Shown here: one piece after another, positions 41,969 through 52,378 of the stretch
Layout of the letters: every line of letters begins with the position of its first letter
How positions within the stretch are numbered: the stretch's first letter is position 1
Assembly (NCBI GenBank): GCA_027494035.1
Contig: JAOSJQ010000001.1
Coordinates: 1,612,001 to 1,676,000, forward strand
Length of the DNA: 64,000 bases
Direction of reading: 5' to 3'
DNA from: UTCFX2 sp002050125
GTDB lineage: Bacteria; Chloroflexota; Anaerolineae; Anaerolineales; UBA4823
Made by a program: the position numbers and the translations under genes
The notes under the pieces: model-generated
Database searches by the model: none
Told to the model about the DNA's origin: nothing
Seen by the model: the letters and a program-made list of their open reading frames with translations, nothing else

Positions 41969-44108
41969 ATGATCCATTTTTCGGCGCAGGCACGCCGCCG
42001 GGCTTATTTGCTGGCATTGCTGGTCGTCAGCGGGCTGCTGGCGCTGATCACTGTGCTTACCCCTCTTTATAGAAGCTCGCTCACGCCTGTGCCGCGCGAG
42101 GGTGAGATTGCCGCGCGCGATTTCCGCGCCCCGCGGACAATCACCTTTATCAGCGAGGTGATGACCAATCAGCGCAAAGAGGCGGCGGAGCGCAGCATCT
42201 CCCCGATCTACACCTCGCCAGACACGCGCGTGGCGCGCCGCCAGCTCGAGCAGCTCCGCGCTGCGCTGGCTTACATTTCCAGCGTGCGTTCCGACCCGTT
42301 CGCCTCGCTAGATCAGAAGATGGGCGATCTGGCAGCCCTGGATGACATCAGCCTGAAGAGCGAGACAGCCGAGGCGATTCTGAGAATGGCGGACGCCTAC
42401 TGGCAGGAAGTTCAGCAGGAAGCGATTGTAGTATTGGAACGGGTGATGAGCAGCGCCATTCGCCCGGAGACCCTGGACAATGCGCGCAGCCAGGTCCCCG
42501 CGCTGGTAACCTTATCGCTCACCGAGGAGCAAGCCGCAGTCGTCGCTGAGTTGGCAGCCGCTTTTGTGGCGCCAAACAGCGAATATTCCGAAAGCCTGAC
42601 CCAGGCTGCGCGTGAACAAGCCAGCCAGGCGGTTGAACCCGTCTCGCGCTCATTTGTGGCGGGTCAGACGATTGCCCTGCAGGGCGAGGTGCTGGGGGCG
42701 GATGATATCGAAGCGTTGCAGCAACTCGGCTTGAGCGAGTCCCGAACGTGATCTGGAAGACGTCATCAGCGCGGTCGGTCTGACGCTGCTGCTCTTGTTC
42801 TTCATGGTAATCTATCTGCGGCGCAAACCAGCGTTTCTTTCGATGGAAGTGCGCAGCTTCGCCGTGCTGGCAGCCTTGATGCTGGTCTTTCTTGTCGCCG
42901 GGCGGTCGATTCTGCCGTTCAACGGACCGGCAGGGTATGCATTCCCCCTGGCGTCGTGCAGCCTGGCGATCGCGGCGCTGTTCGGGACAGAACTGGGACT
43001 GATTACCTCAATCCCGCTGGCGATTCTGGTGGCTTTTGGGCTGCCAAATGCGCAAGAAATGACCTTCTTCTTCCTGATCGGCAGCTTGTTTGGCGTGCTC
43101 GCGCTGGGGCGCGCTCGGCGGGTGATCCGTTTCTTGTGGGCTGGGGCGGCGATCGCGGTTGCCGGAACGATCGTGGTGATCGTTTACCAGTTGCCGCTGC
43201 CAACCGTGAGCGTGCAAAACCTGGCGGTGTTTAGTATGGCAGCTTTTTTCAACGGCTTGGTCTCAGCTACCATCGCGATTCTGCTGCACCTGCTGCTGGC
43301 GCCCATGCTGGGGCAAGTCACCCCAATTCAACTGATCGATCTGACCCGCCCGGATCACCCCCTGCTGGGGTTGCTGCTGCGGGAGGCGCCCGGCACTTAC
43401 CAGCACAGCTTACAGGTGGCGAACCTGGCTGAACAAGCCGCCGAGCGTATCGGGGTTGATCCGCTGTCGATTCGAGCCGGGGCGCTTTATCACGATATTG
43501 GGAAAACCGTCAACCCGGCTTTCTTTATCGAGAACCAGCCGCCCGGGTTCGAGAACCCGCATAACAGCCTCGAACCGGAGGAAAGCGCACGGATCATCAT
43601 CGCGCACGTTACAGACGGAATTGCGCTGGGGCGCAAATACCGGCTGCCGCGCCGCATCCTCAATTTTGTGACCGAACATCATGGCACTACCCTGACGCGC
43701 TACCAGTACTACAACGCCCTCAAAGCCGCGGGCGATGACGAAAGCCGGGTGGATAAGACGCAGTTCCGTTACCCCGGTCCACGCCCACAGAGCCGTGAAA
43801 CGGCGCTGCTCATGCTGGCAGATGCCTGTGAGGCGCGCGTCCGGGCTGATGGTCCGGTCGACGAAGAAAAACTGCATGAGATCATTAAAGATGTAATTGC
43901 CAGCCGGGTCGCCAGCGGTCAACTGGATGACACCCTTATCTCGCTGCGAGACCTGGATGAGATCGCCAACTCATTCACGGTGACCCTGCGCGGGATCTAT
44001 CATCCGCGCATCCATTACCCCAACCAGGAGCTTCCTGCCTCGCACGATGCAATTACCATCCCGCTGGCGCACAAAAGCGACGCGCCCGCCGACCTAAATC
44101 TGCACTGA
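41969..44108 (+). CDS. 7TM-HD family membrane phosphohydrolase (PgpH-like); one frameshift
   Basis: 712 residues after dropping one C from CCC (42741-42743). N-terminal helix, extracytoplasmic 7TMR-HDED region (50-255), about seven helices (270-440) and a cytoplasmic HD domain: PGTYQHSLQVANLAEQAA, ALYHDIGKTVNPAFFIENQP and VTEHHGTTL. PgpH-type enzymes hydrolyse cyclic-di-AMP. In many bacteria the gene precedes ybeY and dgkA exactly as here. It overlaps no neighbour; ybeY starts 22 bp after it. Confidence 0.92.
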
Positions 44109-44130
44109 AGCTCAAGGAAGGCGCTCTTTT

Positions 44131-44607
44131 ATGATCCATTATCAAGTTGCCGAAGAGCTCCTCGAGAATGTTGATCCCGCCTGGCAAGAGGCGCTGCCTC
44201 AGGCTGCCGAAGCCGTGCTGGCGGATGTCCACGAAGCGGCGCAAGCCGAAGCGACGCTGGTGTTGACGGATGACGAGGAACTGCGCACGCTCGATCTCAA
44301 TTATTTGGGGATCGATGCCCCTACCGACGTGCTGGCTTTCCCCAGCGGGGAAAAGGACCCCGAAACGGGGAACCTGTACCTGGGGGATGTGATTATCTCG
44401 CTCGAACGCGCCGCGGCGCAAGCGCAGGCGGGGGGTCATCCATTGAAAGCTGAGCTGCAATTGCTGGTCGTGCACGGAATGCTGCACTTGTGCGGTTTTG
44501 ATCACGCCGATCCGCCGGGCAAGCAGCAGATGTGGGAAAAACAGCGGCACATTTTACGCCGTCTGGGCTGTCCGATCGAGGGACCGGCGCTCGAGGCTGA
44601 AAACTAA
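44131..44607 (+). CDS. ybeY: Endoribonuclease YbeY
   Basis: 158 residues with the zinc motif HGMLHLCGFDH (three His, near residue 112) and the upstream DAPTDVLAFPSGE. It matures 16S rRNA 3' ends and takes part in ribosome quality control. Order 7TM-HD, ybeY, dgkA is widely conserved. Confidence 0.95.
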   Translation: MIHYQVAEELLENVDPAWQEALPQAAEAVLADVHEAAQAEATLVLTDDEELRTLDLNYLGIDAPTDVLAFPSGEKDPETGNLYLGDVIISLERAAAQAQAGGHPLKAELQLLVVHGMLHLCGFDHADPPGKQQMWEKQRHILRRLGCPIEGPALEAEN

Positions 44608-44627
44608 GGCTTGCCTGAGAGGCTGCG

Positions 44628-45023
44628 ATGATCTCATTTCTCAAGGCGCGCGCCCGGTCGTTCCGCTTTGCGTTCGCAGGCTGGTGGTTTGTCATCCGGA
44701 CGCAGCGCAACGCCTGGATCCACCTGACGGTGAGCGTGCTGGTTTTCGCCCTGGGGATCTGGCTGCGGCTGCAGACGCGCGACTGGGCGTTGATCATCCT
44801 TGCCATCGCCCTGGTGTGGACGTCCGAATTTATCAACACTGCGCTTGAAGTGGTGGTGGATCTGGCAAGTCCGCAGCAACACCGGCTCGCCCAGGTGGGC
44901 AAGGATGTCGGGGCGGCGGCGGTGCTCATCGCCGCGGTCAGTTCGGCGCTGATCGGACTGTTGATTTTGGGTCCCCCGCTGTGGAAGCGGCTTGGAACAA
45001 TCCTGATGGAACTCTCGAGATGA
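44628..45023 (+). CDS. dgkA: Diacylglycerol/undecaprenol kinase (DgkA family)
   Basis: 131 residues: three transmembrane helices and the family motif EFINTALEVVVDL with the metal-binding Glu pair, followed by KDVGAAAVLIAAV. In Gram-positive-type lineages this enzyme phosphorylates undecaprenol for cell-wall carriers. It lies 20 bp after ybeY. Confidence 0.93.
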   Translation: MISFLKARARSFRFAFAGWWFVIRTQRNAWIHLTVSVLVFALGIWLRLQTRDWALIILAIALVWTSEFINTALEVVVDLASPQQHRLAQVGKDVGAAAVLIAAVSSALIGLLILGPPLWKRLGTILMELSR

Positions 45024-45030
45024 GGTGAAC

Positions 45031-45876
45031 ATGGCAGATTTAGCGTTTTCATTCGGCACAGTCGGCTCGCCGCTCTCCACACCCAAAAAACCGGGTGGAA
45101 GCGTGGGGGCGATTTTGCGCCTGCGCGAGCTCGGGCTGGACGCTTTGGAGCTTGGCTGGGTGCGGGCGGTTCGGGTAAGCGGGAGCACCTGCGAGGTGAT
45201 TCGCGCAACTGCCATGCAGAACGAGGTGCGGATCAGCGTGCACGCGCCATACTTCATCAATCTGAACGCTGACGATGATGAGTGGCCAAAATCGCGCCAG
45301 CGGTTGATGGATGCCGCCCATTTTGGCAATTTGGCGGGTGCCAGCGACATCATCTTTCATCCCGGATCTTATTTTGGGCGCCCACCCGAGCAGGTACTGC
45401 CACTGGCGATCGAGCGCCTGAGAGGCTGCGTGCGGGAACTGCGTCAGGCTGATAATCCGGTCACGCTGCGCCCCGAAACGATGGGCAAGTCCGCCATGAT
45501 CGGTTCGGTGCAGGATTTGCTCAGGATGAGCCAGGAGATCGAGGGGGTCGAGCCGTGCCTGGACTTCGCCCACCTGCACGCCCGACCTGGAGACGGTTCG
45601 ATGAACAGCTACGCTGAATGGGTCGGCGTGCTCGAAGAATACCGCGCGGCGCTTGGCGAAGCGGCGCTGCGCCGGCTGCACATTCACCTTTCGGGGATCG
45701 AATACGGGCCCAAGGGGGAAAAAGAGCACCTGCGCGTGGAGGAGGCGGATCTGGACTTCAACGCGCTGTTTCGGGCGCTCAAAGCGTTTGGCTGCCAGGG
45801 TCGCATCCTGTGCGAGAGTCCGATCATGGAAGACGACGCGCTGGTGCTGAAGCGCATATGGGAAGAAGTGAGCTAA
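45031..45876 (+). CDS. Endonuclease IV-like TIM-barrel protein (AP endonuclease 2 family)
   Basis: About 281 residues from ATG 45031 (GTG at 45025 also possible). The metal-ligand series of endonuclease IV is present: SVHAPYFINL, IIFHPGSYFG, LRPETMGK, CLDFAHLHAR, LHIHLSGIEYG and CESPIMEDDA. It resembles the shorter, archaeal-type deoxyribonuclease IV proteins. It cuts abasic sites in DNA. It overlaps no gene and closes the ybeY-dgkA run. Confidence 0.88.
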   Translation: MADLAFSFGTVGSPLSTPKKPGGSVGAILRLRELGLDALELGWVRAVRVSGSTCEVIRATAMQNEVRISVHAPYFINLNADDDEWPKSRQRLMDAAHFGNLAGASDIIFHPGSYFGRPPEQVLPLAIERLRGCVRELRQADNPVTLRPETMGKSAMIGSVQDLLRMSQEIEGVEPCLDFAHLHARPGDGSMNSYAEWVGVLEEYRAALGEAALRRLHIHLSGIEYGPKGEKEHLRVEEADLDFNALFRALKAFGCQGRILCESPIMEDDALVLKRIWEEVS

Positions 45877-45914
45877 AAGGACAGCGTTTGCCCGGCGGCG
45901 TACGCCTCAGCCAG

Positions 45915-46666
45915 TTACTTGCGCACCTGGACAAAGTCAATGATGATGAGGTTCTGGTCGCAGTTGTCGTAAGTATCAAAAAAGACTTTGTCGGAAAGCG
46001 GACCGCCAGCCTGGCTGATCAACTGAACCCAGAGCTGGCCACGCGAAGGCACCGGGCGGTCAGCCAGTTGAAATTCGTAACCCGAGCGACCGTAGTTCAG
46101 CGCCAAGCCTGTTAAGCTGAACACATCCTCTGCAACGCTGATGCCCGGGGCGCGGCCGCCCAGGCGGACGATCAGCCCGATCACCGGGGCGTTGCTCAGA
46201 TCCACCACCTGACCGCCGACGCCCATCCACTCACAACCTAACTCTGGATGATAGATGTTCGGGATGGCTTTGGGGTTGCCCTGGCGCACGACAAATGGAT
46301 AGCCCTCGGGCGGCGGCGTGGGGGTTTCGGTGGGCGTCGCGGTCAGCGTGACCGGGGTGGGGGTGGGTGGCAGCGTCGAACTGGGCTGGATGGTTTCGGT
46401 CAGCGTCGGTTCTAACGTGTTGGTCGGCGTCCAGGACGCGGGCAGGGTGAAGATCACGTTGGTCGGCGTCTCGGTGGGGAGAGCCGCCAGTGCGGGAAGC
46501 GTGGGTGGGGGAAAGGGATTGAGCGGCGAATCTGGATTGATGAAAATGGCTAGAAAGACGCCCGCCACGCAAACCACGCACAGCAGCGTCAATATGGTCA
46601 AACAGCCGAAAACGATTGTAGAGAGGTTACGCCGGGGGGTTCAGTATCATAAGAATAGGCATTCAT
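45915..46666 (-). CDS. Membrane-anchored protein with Thr/Pro linker and a beta-rich C-terminal domain; one frameshift
   Basis: About 250 residues once one base is added to the 6-base G run (46634-46639): MNAYSYDTEPPRRNLSTIVF then joins GCLTILTLLCVVCVAGVFLA, the anchor helix. Unrepaired, it would have to start at a TTG inside the helix. A PT-rich linker runs to about 120, followed by a 125-residue domain with two cysteines (ELGCEWMG and YDNCDQN). No family recognised; such anchored proteins are frequent in Anaerolineae. Convergent with the endonuclease IV-like gene. Confidence 0.7.
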
Positions 46667-46729
46667 AATATCCTGTACCAATCTTGAGCAGGAACGCCAG
46701 CCGTTTTTGTACGGGCGATGCGCCGCTGC

Positions 46730-47659
46730 TCATGGCAAAAGAACCTCGATCTCAGCCGTCTGACGGTTCTGCGCCAGCCAATCCGCGACAGCTTTAGCCT
46801 GCAGTGCAAGCAGCGCGTCTGGCGCGAGAGCCCGGGCTGAATCGCGCTCGAGGAGCTGCAAAATGTGGAAGCCAGCCGGCGTCTCGATAATTGGGCTGTA
46901 CGCCTCGAGGTCAAGATTGAATGCGGCTTCCTCGATTTGCGGGTGGGGCAGGTAGCCGCGCGGAAACCATCCCAGGTCGCCGCCCGTGACCGGGTCGTAC
47001 TGCAAAGCCAGGTTGCGGAATGAGTTGCCCGATTCAAGCAGCCGGTAGACTTCGTTTGCCTGGTCCGCCTCATAAAGAAGGATCTGGCGGACATGGACCT
47101 GTTCGGCGGTTGTGGGCACCTGTGCAGCAATCCGATCACGCATCCAGGCAGCCTGGATGGAACGGCGCAAAGCCAAACGGAAGGTCTGATCATCATATTT
47201 GAAGCCGATGTACCAATCTTGCAACGCCTGTTCGCTTCCAAGCTGTTCAACCATGCGCGCGATGGTGTCTTCGATAAGCGCATCATCGGCTGTAAAGCCC
47301 TGCTTGACCGCCGCCTCAGCGAGCAGAGCCTGGTCGATCAGGTCTTGCAGCACTGTTTCTGCGTCTTGCGGTGCAAGTTCCGTACCCCTGGCAGCCTGAG
47401 CCATCGCCAACTCGGCTTCGTACTCTGCCAGGCTGATCGGGTACCTGGCAGCGCGCGCCGCCAGAGGCGGGCTGGTCGGGGCGGGGGTTGGGCTGACCTC
47501 CAGCGAGGGCGTCGTGACCGATTGGGTCGGGGTGGAGCCTGGCAGGGGTGGCGTCAGGGTTGCTGCAGCGGGGCGATCTGGACGGCAGCCTGCCACGACC
47601 ATTGCTAGCAGCCCGCCAGATAGGATGACGGCGATGGTAAATTGAGTACGTTTAGACAT
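46730..47659 (-). CDS. PrsA/SurA-like lipoprotein foldase (peptidyl-prolyl isomerase)
   Basis: 309 residues from MSKRTQFTIAV; a longer frame upstream crosses the serS promoter. Lipobox VVAGC (Cys about 24), PT-rich linker, SurA_N-like helices (60-180), then a parvulin domain: VHVRQILLYEADQANEVYRL, FRNLALQYDPVTGGDLGWFP and ETPAGFHILQLLERD. It assists folding of secreted proteins. Divergent from serS. Confidence 0.87.
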   Translation of the reverse strand: MSKRTQFTIAVILSGGLLAMVVAGCRPDRPAAATLTPPLPGSTPTQSVTTPSLEVSPTPAPTSPPLAARAARYPISLAEYEAELAMAQAARGTELAPQDAETVLQDLIDQALLAEAAVKQGFTADDALIEDTIARMVEQLGSEQALQDWYIGFKYDDQTFRLALRRSIQAAWMRDRIAAQVPTTAEQVHVRQILLYEADQANEVYRLLESGNSFRNLALQYDPVTGGDLGWFPRGYLPHPQIEEAAFNLDLEAYSPIIETPAGFHILQLLERDSARALAPDALLALQAKAVADWLAQNRQTAEIEVLLP

Positions 47660-47748
47660 GTGAAAAGCACCTGTCTTCAAGACCGGGATTATAAGGTGAA
47701 AGGGGGAATCGTGCAATGAGGCATAGGTTCGACGCGCTTCTTTATGGC

Positions 47749-47776
47749 TTGACACCTGTTCCGGCTCAGGTATAAT
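47749..47776 (+). promoter_or_regulatory. Consensus sigma70 promoter of the serS leader
   Basis: TTGACA (47749-47754) and TATAAT (47771-47776), both perfect, separated by 16 bp, followed by the T-box leader. Expected transcript start is near 47783. Confidence 0.85.
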
Positions 47777-47782
47777 CCCAAC

Positions 47783-48076
47783 ATTCGAAATTTGCAAAGT
47801 TTGCGTGGAGACAAGTAACCCGTCCGGTCTTCCAGAGAGCCGCCGGCAGTGCGAGGCGGCAGGTCAGCGAGGCGAAGTCCACTCCACCAGCCCGTTTTGG
47901 GCTAAGCGCGCCCGCAGGGATCCGCCGGATCGTAAGGGCGCCGGGTTCGCCCGTTAGCGCGAGCGCGAGGCTGTCCAGGCGGCGAGTCCCTTTCAACCGC
48001 CGTGCTGGAGCGGCAAATGCAGGTGGCACCACGAGCGCCCCCTCGTCCTGCGGGAACCGGGGCGATTTCTTTTTTA
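47783..48076 (+). ncRNA. T-box riboswitch leader of serS
   Basis: The roughly 290-nt leader has an AGAGAGCCG-type stem I element near 47836. The T-box sequence GCAGGTGGCACCACGAG (48019-48035) matches the antiterminator bulge that pairs with the tRNA acceptor end. A terminator follows: CGCCCC (48036-48041) pairs with GGGGCG (48059-48064), then ATTTCTTTTTT. Uncharged tRNA-Ser would favour antitermination. The specifier codon was not assigned with confidence. Confidence 0.85.
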
Positions 48077-48088
48077 TGGAGGCGCTGA

Positions 48089-49363
48089 ATGATCGACATC
48101 AATATTATCCGCGAGCAGCCCGAATTGGTCCGCAAATCGCTGGCGGACCGCCAGATGGACAGCGGATCGGTGGACGAGATCCTGCGGTTGGATGAACAGC
48201 GGCGGGAACTGATCCAGAAGGTGGAAGCGCTCAAAGCCGAGCGCAACGCGGCCTCTAAGGAGATCGGGCGGCTGAAAGACTCCGGCGAGCGCCAGGCGAA
48301 GATCGAAGCGATGAAGGCGGTCGGCGACCAGATTGGGGCGCTGGACGAAAGCCTGCGGCAGGTGGAGCAGGCGCTGGAAGCGGTGCAGGCGACGATCCCC
48401 AACCTGCCGGACGCTCGTGTGCCTTATGGGGCGGATGATTCTGAAAACCTGGTCATCCGCCAACAGGGGCAGATCCCGCAGTTCGATTTCGAACCCAAGC
48501 CACACTGGGAGTTGGGGACCGAGTTGGGGATCATCGACTTCGAGCGCGGCGTCAAGATCACCGGATCGCGCTTCTATGTGCTGAGCGGAGCGGGCGCGCG
48601 CTTGCAGCGGTCGCTGATCGCCTTCATGCTCGACCTGCACAGCCGCCAGGGTTACACCGAAAAATATCCGCCTTTTATGGTGAGAGAAAAGACCCTGTTC
48701 GGGGCGGGGCAGCTTCCGAAGTTCGCTGACAATCTGTACCGCGATTACGAAGAGGATCTATGGATGGTTCCGACCGCCGAAGTGCCGCTGACCGGACTGC
48801 ACATGGACGAGATCCTGGAGGAGAGCCACCTGCCGCGGCTCTACACGGCGTACACGCCCTGCTTCCGCCGCGAGAAGATGAGCGCCGGACGGGACGTGCG
48901 CGGGATCAAACGCGGTCACCAGTTCGACAAAGTGGAAATGTACATCTACTGCAAGCCGGACGAATCGGAGGCGATGCTGGGAAAAATGACCGCCGACGCC
49001 GAGGAGACCTGCCGGCTGCTGGGGTTCACGTACCGGGTCAAGCAGCTTTGTACGGGGGATTTGGGGTTCGGCTCGGCGATCACTTACGATATCGAGGTAT
49101 GGGCGGCAGGCTGTCAGGAATGGCTGGAGGTCTCGTCGGTTTCGAACGTGACGGATTTCCAGGCGCGGCGGGCGAACATCAAGTACCGCCCGGCGGACGG
49201 CGGGCGGGTGCGCTTCCCACACACGCTCAACGGTTCGGGGCTGGGGATGCCGCGCACGCTGATCGCGGTGCTGGAGAACAACCAGCGGGCGGACGGCTCG
49301 GTGGCGGTGCCGCCGGCGCTGAGCCCCTGGATGGGCGGGATCGAGGTGATCCGCCCGGAATAG
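48089..49363 (+). CDS. serS: Seryl-tRNA synthetase
   Basis: 424 residues. The N-terminal coiled-coil arm (30-105) is followed by the class II core: motif 2 AYTPCFRREKMSAGRDVRG near residue 255 and motif 3 near 375, HTLNGSGLGMPRTLIAVLEN. It charges tRNA-Ser. Controlled by the T-box leader 13 bp upstream. The start MIDINIIREQPELVRKSL is the usual SerRS opening. Confidence 0.98.
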   Translation: MIDINIIREQPELVRKSLADRQMDSGSVDEILRLDEQRRELIQKVEALKAERNAASKEIGRLKDSGERQAKIEAMKAVGDQIGALDESLRQVEQALEAVQATIPNLPDARVPYGADDSENLVIRQQGQIPQFDFEPKPHWELGTELGIIDFERGVKITGSRFYVLSGAGARLQRSLIAFMLDLHSRQGYTEKYPPFMVREKTLFGAGQLPKFADNLYRDYEEDLWMVPTAEVPLTGLHMDEILEESHLPRLYTAYTPCFRREKMSAGRDVRGIKRGHQFDKVEMYIYCKPDESEAMLGKMTADAEETCRLLGFTYRVKQLCTGDLGFGSAITYDIEVWAAGCQEWLEVSSVSNVTDFQARRANIKYRPADGGRVRFPHTLNGSGLGMPRTLIAVLENNQRADGSVAVPPALSPWMGGIEVIRPE

Positions 49364-49402
49364 CGCTTCCGGCGGATAAGCGATGATCCAGGAAGCGGAG
49401 CG

Positions 49403-49897
49403 ATGGACCTGTCAACTGCGGCGATCCTGTGGGTGACGCTGTTCTTCATGCTGTTGGGGCTGCTGACGCTGGTGATCCCGGTCTTGCCCGGGCTGGTGAT
49501 CATGTGGCTGGCAGCGCTCGCATATGGGATTGTCCACGGGTTCGGTTCGCTCGGGATCATCCTGATGGTGATTATCACGATCCTGGCGGTTGCCGGCTCG
49601 CTGGTGGACAACCTGTTTATGGGGGTGGGGGCGCGCAGCGGCGGAGCTTCGTGGAGCACAATCTTGGTGGCGCTGCTGGCTGGGCTGGTTGGAACGGTTG
49701 CATTTCCCCCGTTCGGAGGGTTTATCGCCGCGCCGTTAGCGGTGCTGCTGATCGAATATTTTCGGCTGCGCGATCTGGGCAAAGCCTGGGCGGCGCTGCG
49801 CGGCTTAGCAACCGGTTTTGGGGCGGCGATTGTGGTGCGCTTTCTAATCGGGCTGATGATCCTGAGCCTGTGGGCTTTTTGGGTCTGGCGGGGCTGA
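49403..49897 (+). CDS. DUF456 family membrane protein
   Basis: 164 residues with about five helices. The DUF456 signature IPVLPGLVIMWLAALAYGI near residue 26 and the Gly-rich segments FPPFGGFIAAPLAVLLIEY and ARSGGASWS are present. The family is an uncharacterised membrane protein of many actinobacteria and Chloroflexota. It lies 39 bp after serS. Confidence 0.9.
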   Translation: MDLSTAAILWVTLFFMLLGLLTLVIPVLPGLVIMWLAALAYGIVHGFGSLGIILMVIITILAVAGSLVDNLFMGVGARSGGASWSTILVALLAGLVGTVAFPPFGGFIAAPLAVLLIEYFRLRDLGKAWAALRGLATGFGAAIVVRFLIGLMILSLWAFWVWRG

Positions 49898-49988
49898 GCT
49901 GTTAAGAGGGCTGTTCCGACCCTAAGCTGTTCCAGGCTTTCATCAAGTTAACGTTCAGGCAGAATGGATTCTCCCCCAAAGGCGGCGG

Positions 49989-50204
49989 CTATTTGGGCGG
50001 CGGGATGGGCAGGTCCTCTTTGCGGACGGCTACCCATTTGTCGCCCTCATCGATCAGCATGACCGGGATTTCGTCGCGGATGGGGTACTTGCGGTCGCAG
50101 TCCTGGCAGATCAGCCAGGTCTCTTTATAAAACTCGAGCAAGCCGTCTTTTTCGCGCACACAGGCGGGGCAACGCAGAATTTCTAGCAGATCTTGGCTGA
50201 CCAT
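49989..50204 (-). CDS. Trm112 family zinc-binding protein
   Basis: 71 residues with two zinc knuckle pairs, LRCPAC and ICQDCDRKYPIRDEIPVML, as in Trm112-like proteins. Trm112 activates methyltransferases; bacterial forms often stand near cell-envelope or methyltransferase genes. Convergent with DUF456; the vanW gene ends 62 bp upstream. Confidence 0.93.
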   Translation of the reverse strand: MVSQDLLEILRCPACVREKDGLLEFYKETWLICQDCDRKYPIRDEIPVMLIDEGDKWVAVRKEDLPIPPPK

Positions 50205-50265
50205 GGTCTCTCCTGAAATTGTAAGTGAGCTTTCGGGGCTGATTATAACCCAGCGCCGCGCAGGT

Positions 50266-52181
50266 CTAAGGGTTGAGCTTGATCGGCGGGGGCTGGTTCT
50301 TCTTCATAAGTTTGTTGAGGTTCGTGCCCGGACCGTACTGATAGACCGCTGCCCAGGGCAGGTAGTGGGTAACGAACGAATCGGTGAAGAGCGCCACACC
50401 GTTCAGATAGACGGTGCGCAGGACGGTGACGTCGGCGCCCTCCGCCTCCCAATCCACCTGCCTGACCTCGCCCTTAGCCAGGTCGGGGTTCTCCTCATAG
50501 ACCGGGTCGGGCGCTTCGACCACGTTCTGCGGTCCGCTGGTCTCCCACTCCACCTTGCGCCCGTCGCTCGTAGAGTAGAACTTCCAGGTGAGGGCGCGCG
50601 AATTGGGGTAGAAGTAAGTTTCCATGAGCAGCCAGTGCGGCGAATCGTTGGTGAACTTGAAATCGACCATAGGGACAAAGACGGTGGCGTCCAGCCCCGC
50701 CAGGTCGGGGTCGTAGCCGCTGGCGGTCTGCTCGTAGTAGCCGACGCGGTAGGCATGCGGGTAGCGCTCGACGATCGGCAAACCCGCCATGAAAACGGTG
50801 CGAAAGAGGGTGGTGCTGACCTGACACACGCCGCCGCCCACGCCCTTGATGGTGCGCCCGCCGAAGATGATCCAGGCTTCGGCGTAGCCGGTGTCCAGGC
50901 TGACGTTGCCCATCGCGTCCGCCATCGAGAAGGTCGCCCCCGGTGGGACGAGCAAGCCGTGGAAGTTAGCAGCTGCGGTTTCGATGTTGTGCAGGCGCTC
51001 GCTGTCGGAGCCGCGGAAATAGGAAGTGTACGAGACGATGTTCTCGGTGATGCCAAGCTGCTCGCCGGTGGCGGTGTCGCCCACGGCGGGCTGGAGGGTG
51101 GTCAGCGTCAGCGGGACGGTGTGCTCCCCGTTCAGAACCTTTTCCTGGATGGAGCGCACGCTGGTCTCAACCTCGAGCGTGCGCCCGATCACCGCCGGCT
51201 GGATCAATTCGAGCTGGCGGGTGTCGTCGTTGAAGATGAAGCGCGCGTTCGCCGGGTACCGGTCGATGTCGCCCGCCAGGGCAGTGAGGTAGGTGGTGAG
51301 GGCTTCCGCGCCAAGGCTCACCTGGATCTGCGCCGAGCCGGCGCCCGAAACCCGCTCGACCACGAGCATCTCCGCCAGTTGCGAGGGCGGGATTTTATAG
51401 GGACCCGGGTCGCCGCCTTTGGCATCCGGCAGGGTCAGCGTGAGCGGCTCGCTCAGGATGCGGCGGGCAGCTTCCGCCTCGCGCTGGCGTCCATGATTTC
51501 GGGCGGGGTCTCTTCGATCACCAGCGGGATGACGCCGTCGGAGAGGGTGCGCACCTGGCGGGTGAGCGCCTCGAGCGAAGCTGGGACGTCCAACGTGCGC
51601 CCAATCGCGCCTGGCACGGCGACGACCTCGACGCCTTCGAGCTTCAGGGAGGCTTCGCGGGTGGGCTGGTTGATCTGGTCGGCGATGTGGATCAAATAGT
51701 CGAGGGCGTACTGTTCTTTGTAAGTCAGTTCGGGGGACAGGTCGACGCCCTTGCGCCAGGCATCGAGCCGGGAGCCGAAGCGCTCGAACGGGTCTCCGAG
51801 GCGACCCAGGTAGTACGCAGACCGGGCGTTCTGCTCGAAGTCGAGCGCGAGACCCAGCTCAGCCGGGCTGGCGACCCAAATGTTCTGCCCGTCCTCGAAG
51901 ACGATCTTGCCGGTTTGGGGGAAGAGCAGGGTGCGGGCGAGCCGGTCTTGCGCCTGGGCGGGGGTGAGACCCGAGAGGTCCACCCCGCCGAGCGAGACGC
52001 CGGGGAAGACTTTGCCGGCGTGCGCCGCGCCGTACGCGGTGAGCCCCGCCAGCAGCAGGATGAAGAACAACGCCAGACCGCCCAGCAGGGCAGCCAAAGC
52101 CTGTAAGGGGTTTAGTGTGGCGGGGGGCGGCGGGGGCGAGGCGGGCGTCCGCTCGCGCCGGACCATGACGGTTGAACTCAT
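50266..52181 (-). CDS. VanW family protein with peptidoglycan-binding_4 domains; one frameshift
   Basis: 638 residues after one added base near 51480 (the C of CCTC), joining DASA to EAEAARRILSEPLTLTL. N-terminal cytoplasmic tail and anchor helix (28-55); PG_binding_4-type repeats (about 60-240 and 255-375); VanW domain with YRGSDSERLHNIETAAANF-type segment, GATFSMADAMGN, KGVGGGVCQVSTTLFRTVFM and ERYPHAYRVGYYE. A beta-rich G5-like tail is possible. VanW proteins are wall-associated; the exact role is unresolved. Confidence 0.92.
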
Positions 52182-52378
52182 AAGCGATAAGCGTGCCGGC
52201 GGGGGTAAGCGTCCCAGTCCGGCGCATGGGGGATATTTTACCAGAGAATGGAGCGGGAGGCGGAAGGACGAGCCGGGTGCAGGGTGTGGAGGCTTAACCT
52301 TGCAAAATTGAGTGTGAAATAGCTTGAGACTGGCGTATAATTTTTTTGAGATTAGTGCACAGCTTTTTGGATGAGGGA

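Noticed and set aside
50203..51699. A 498-residue open frame on the plus strand opposite vanW
   Set aside because: It is an antisense shadow of a strongly supported VanW protein, has no recognisable domain and has the composition expected from GC-rich codon phase.
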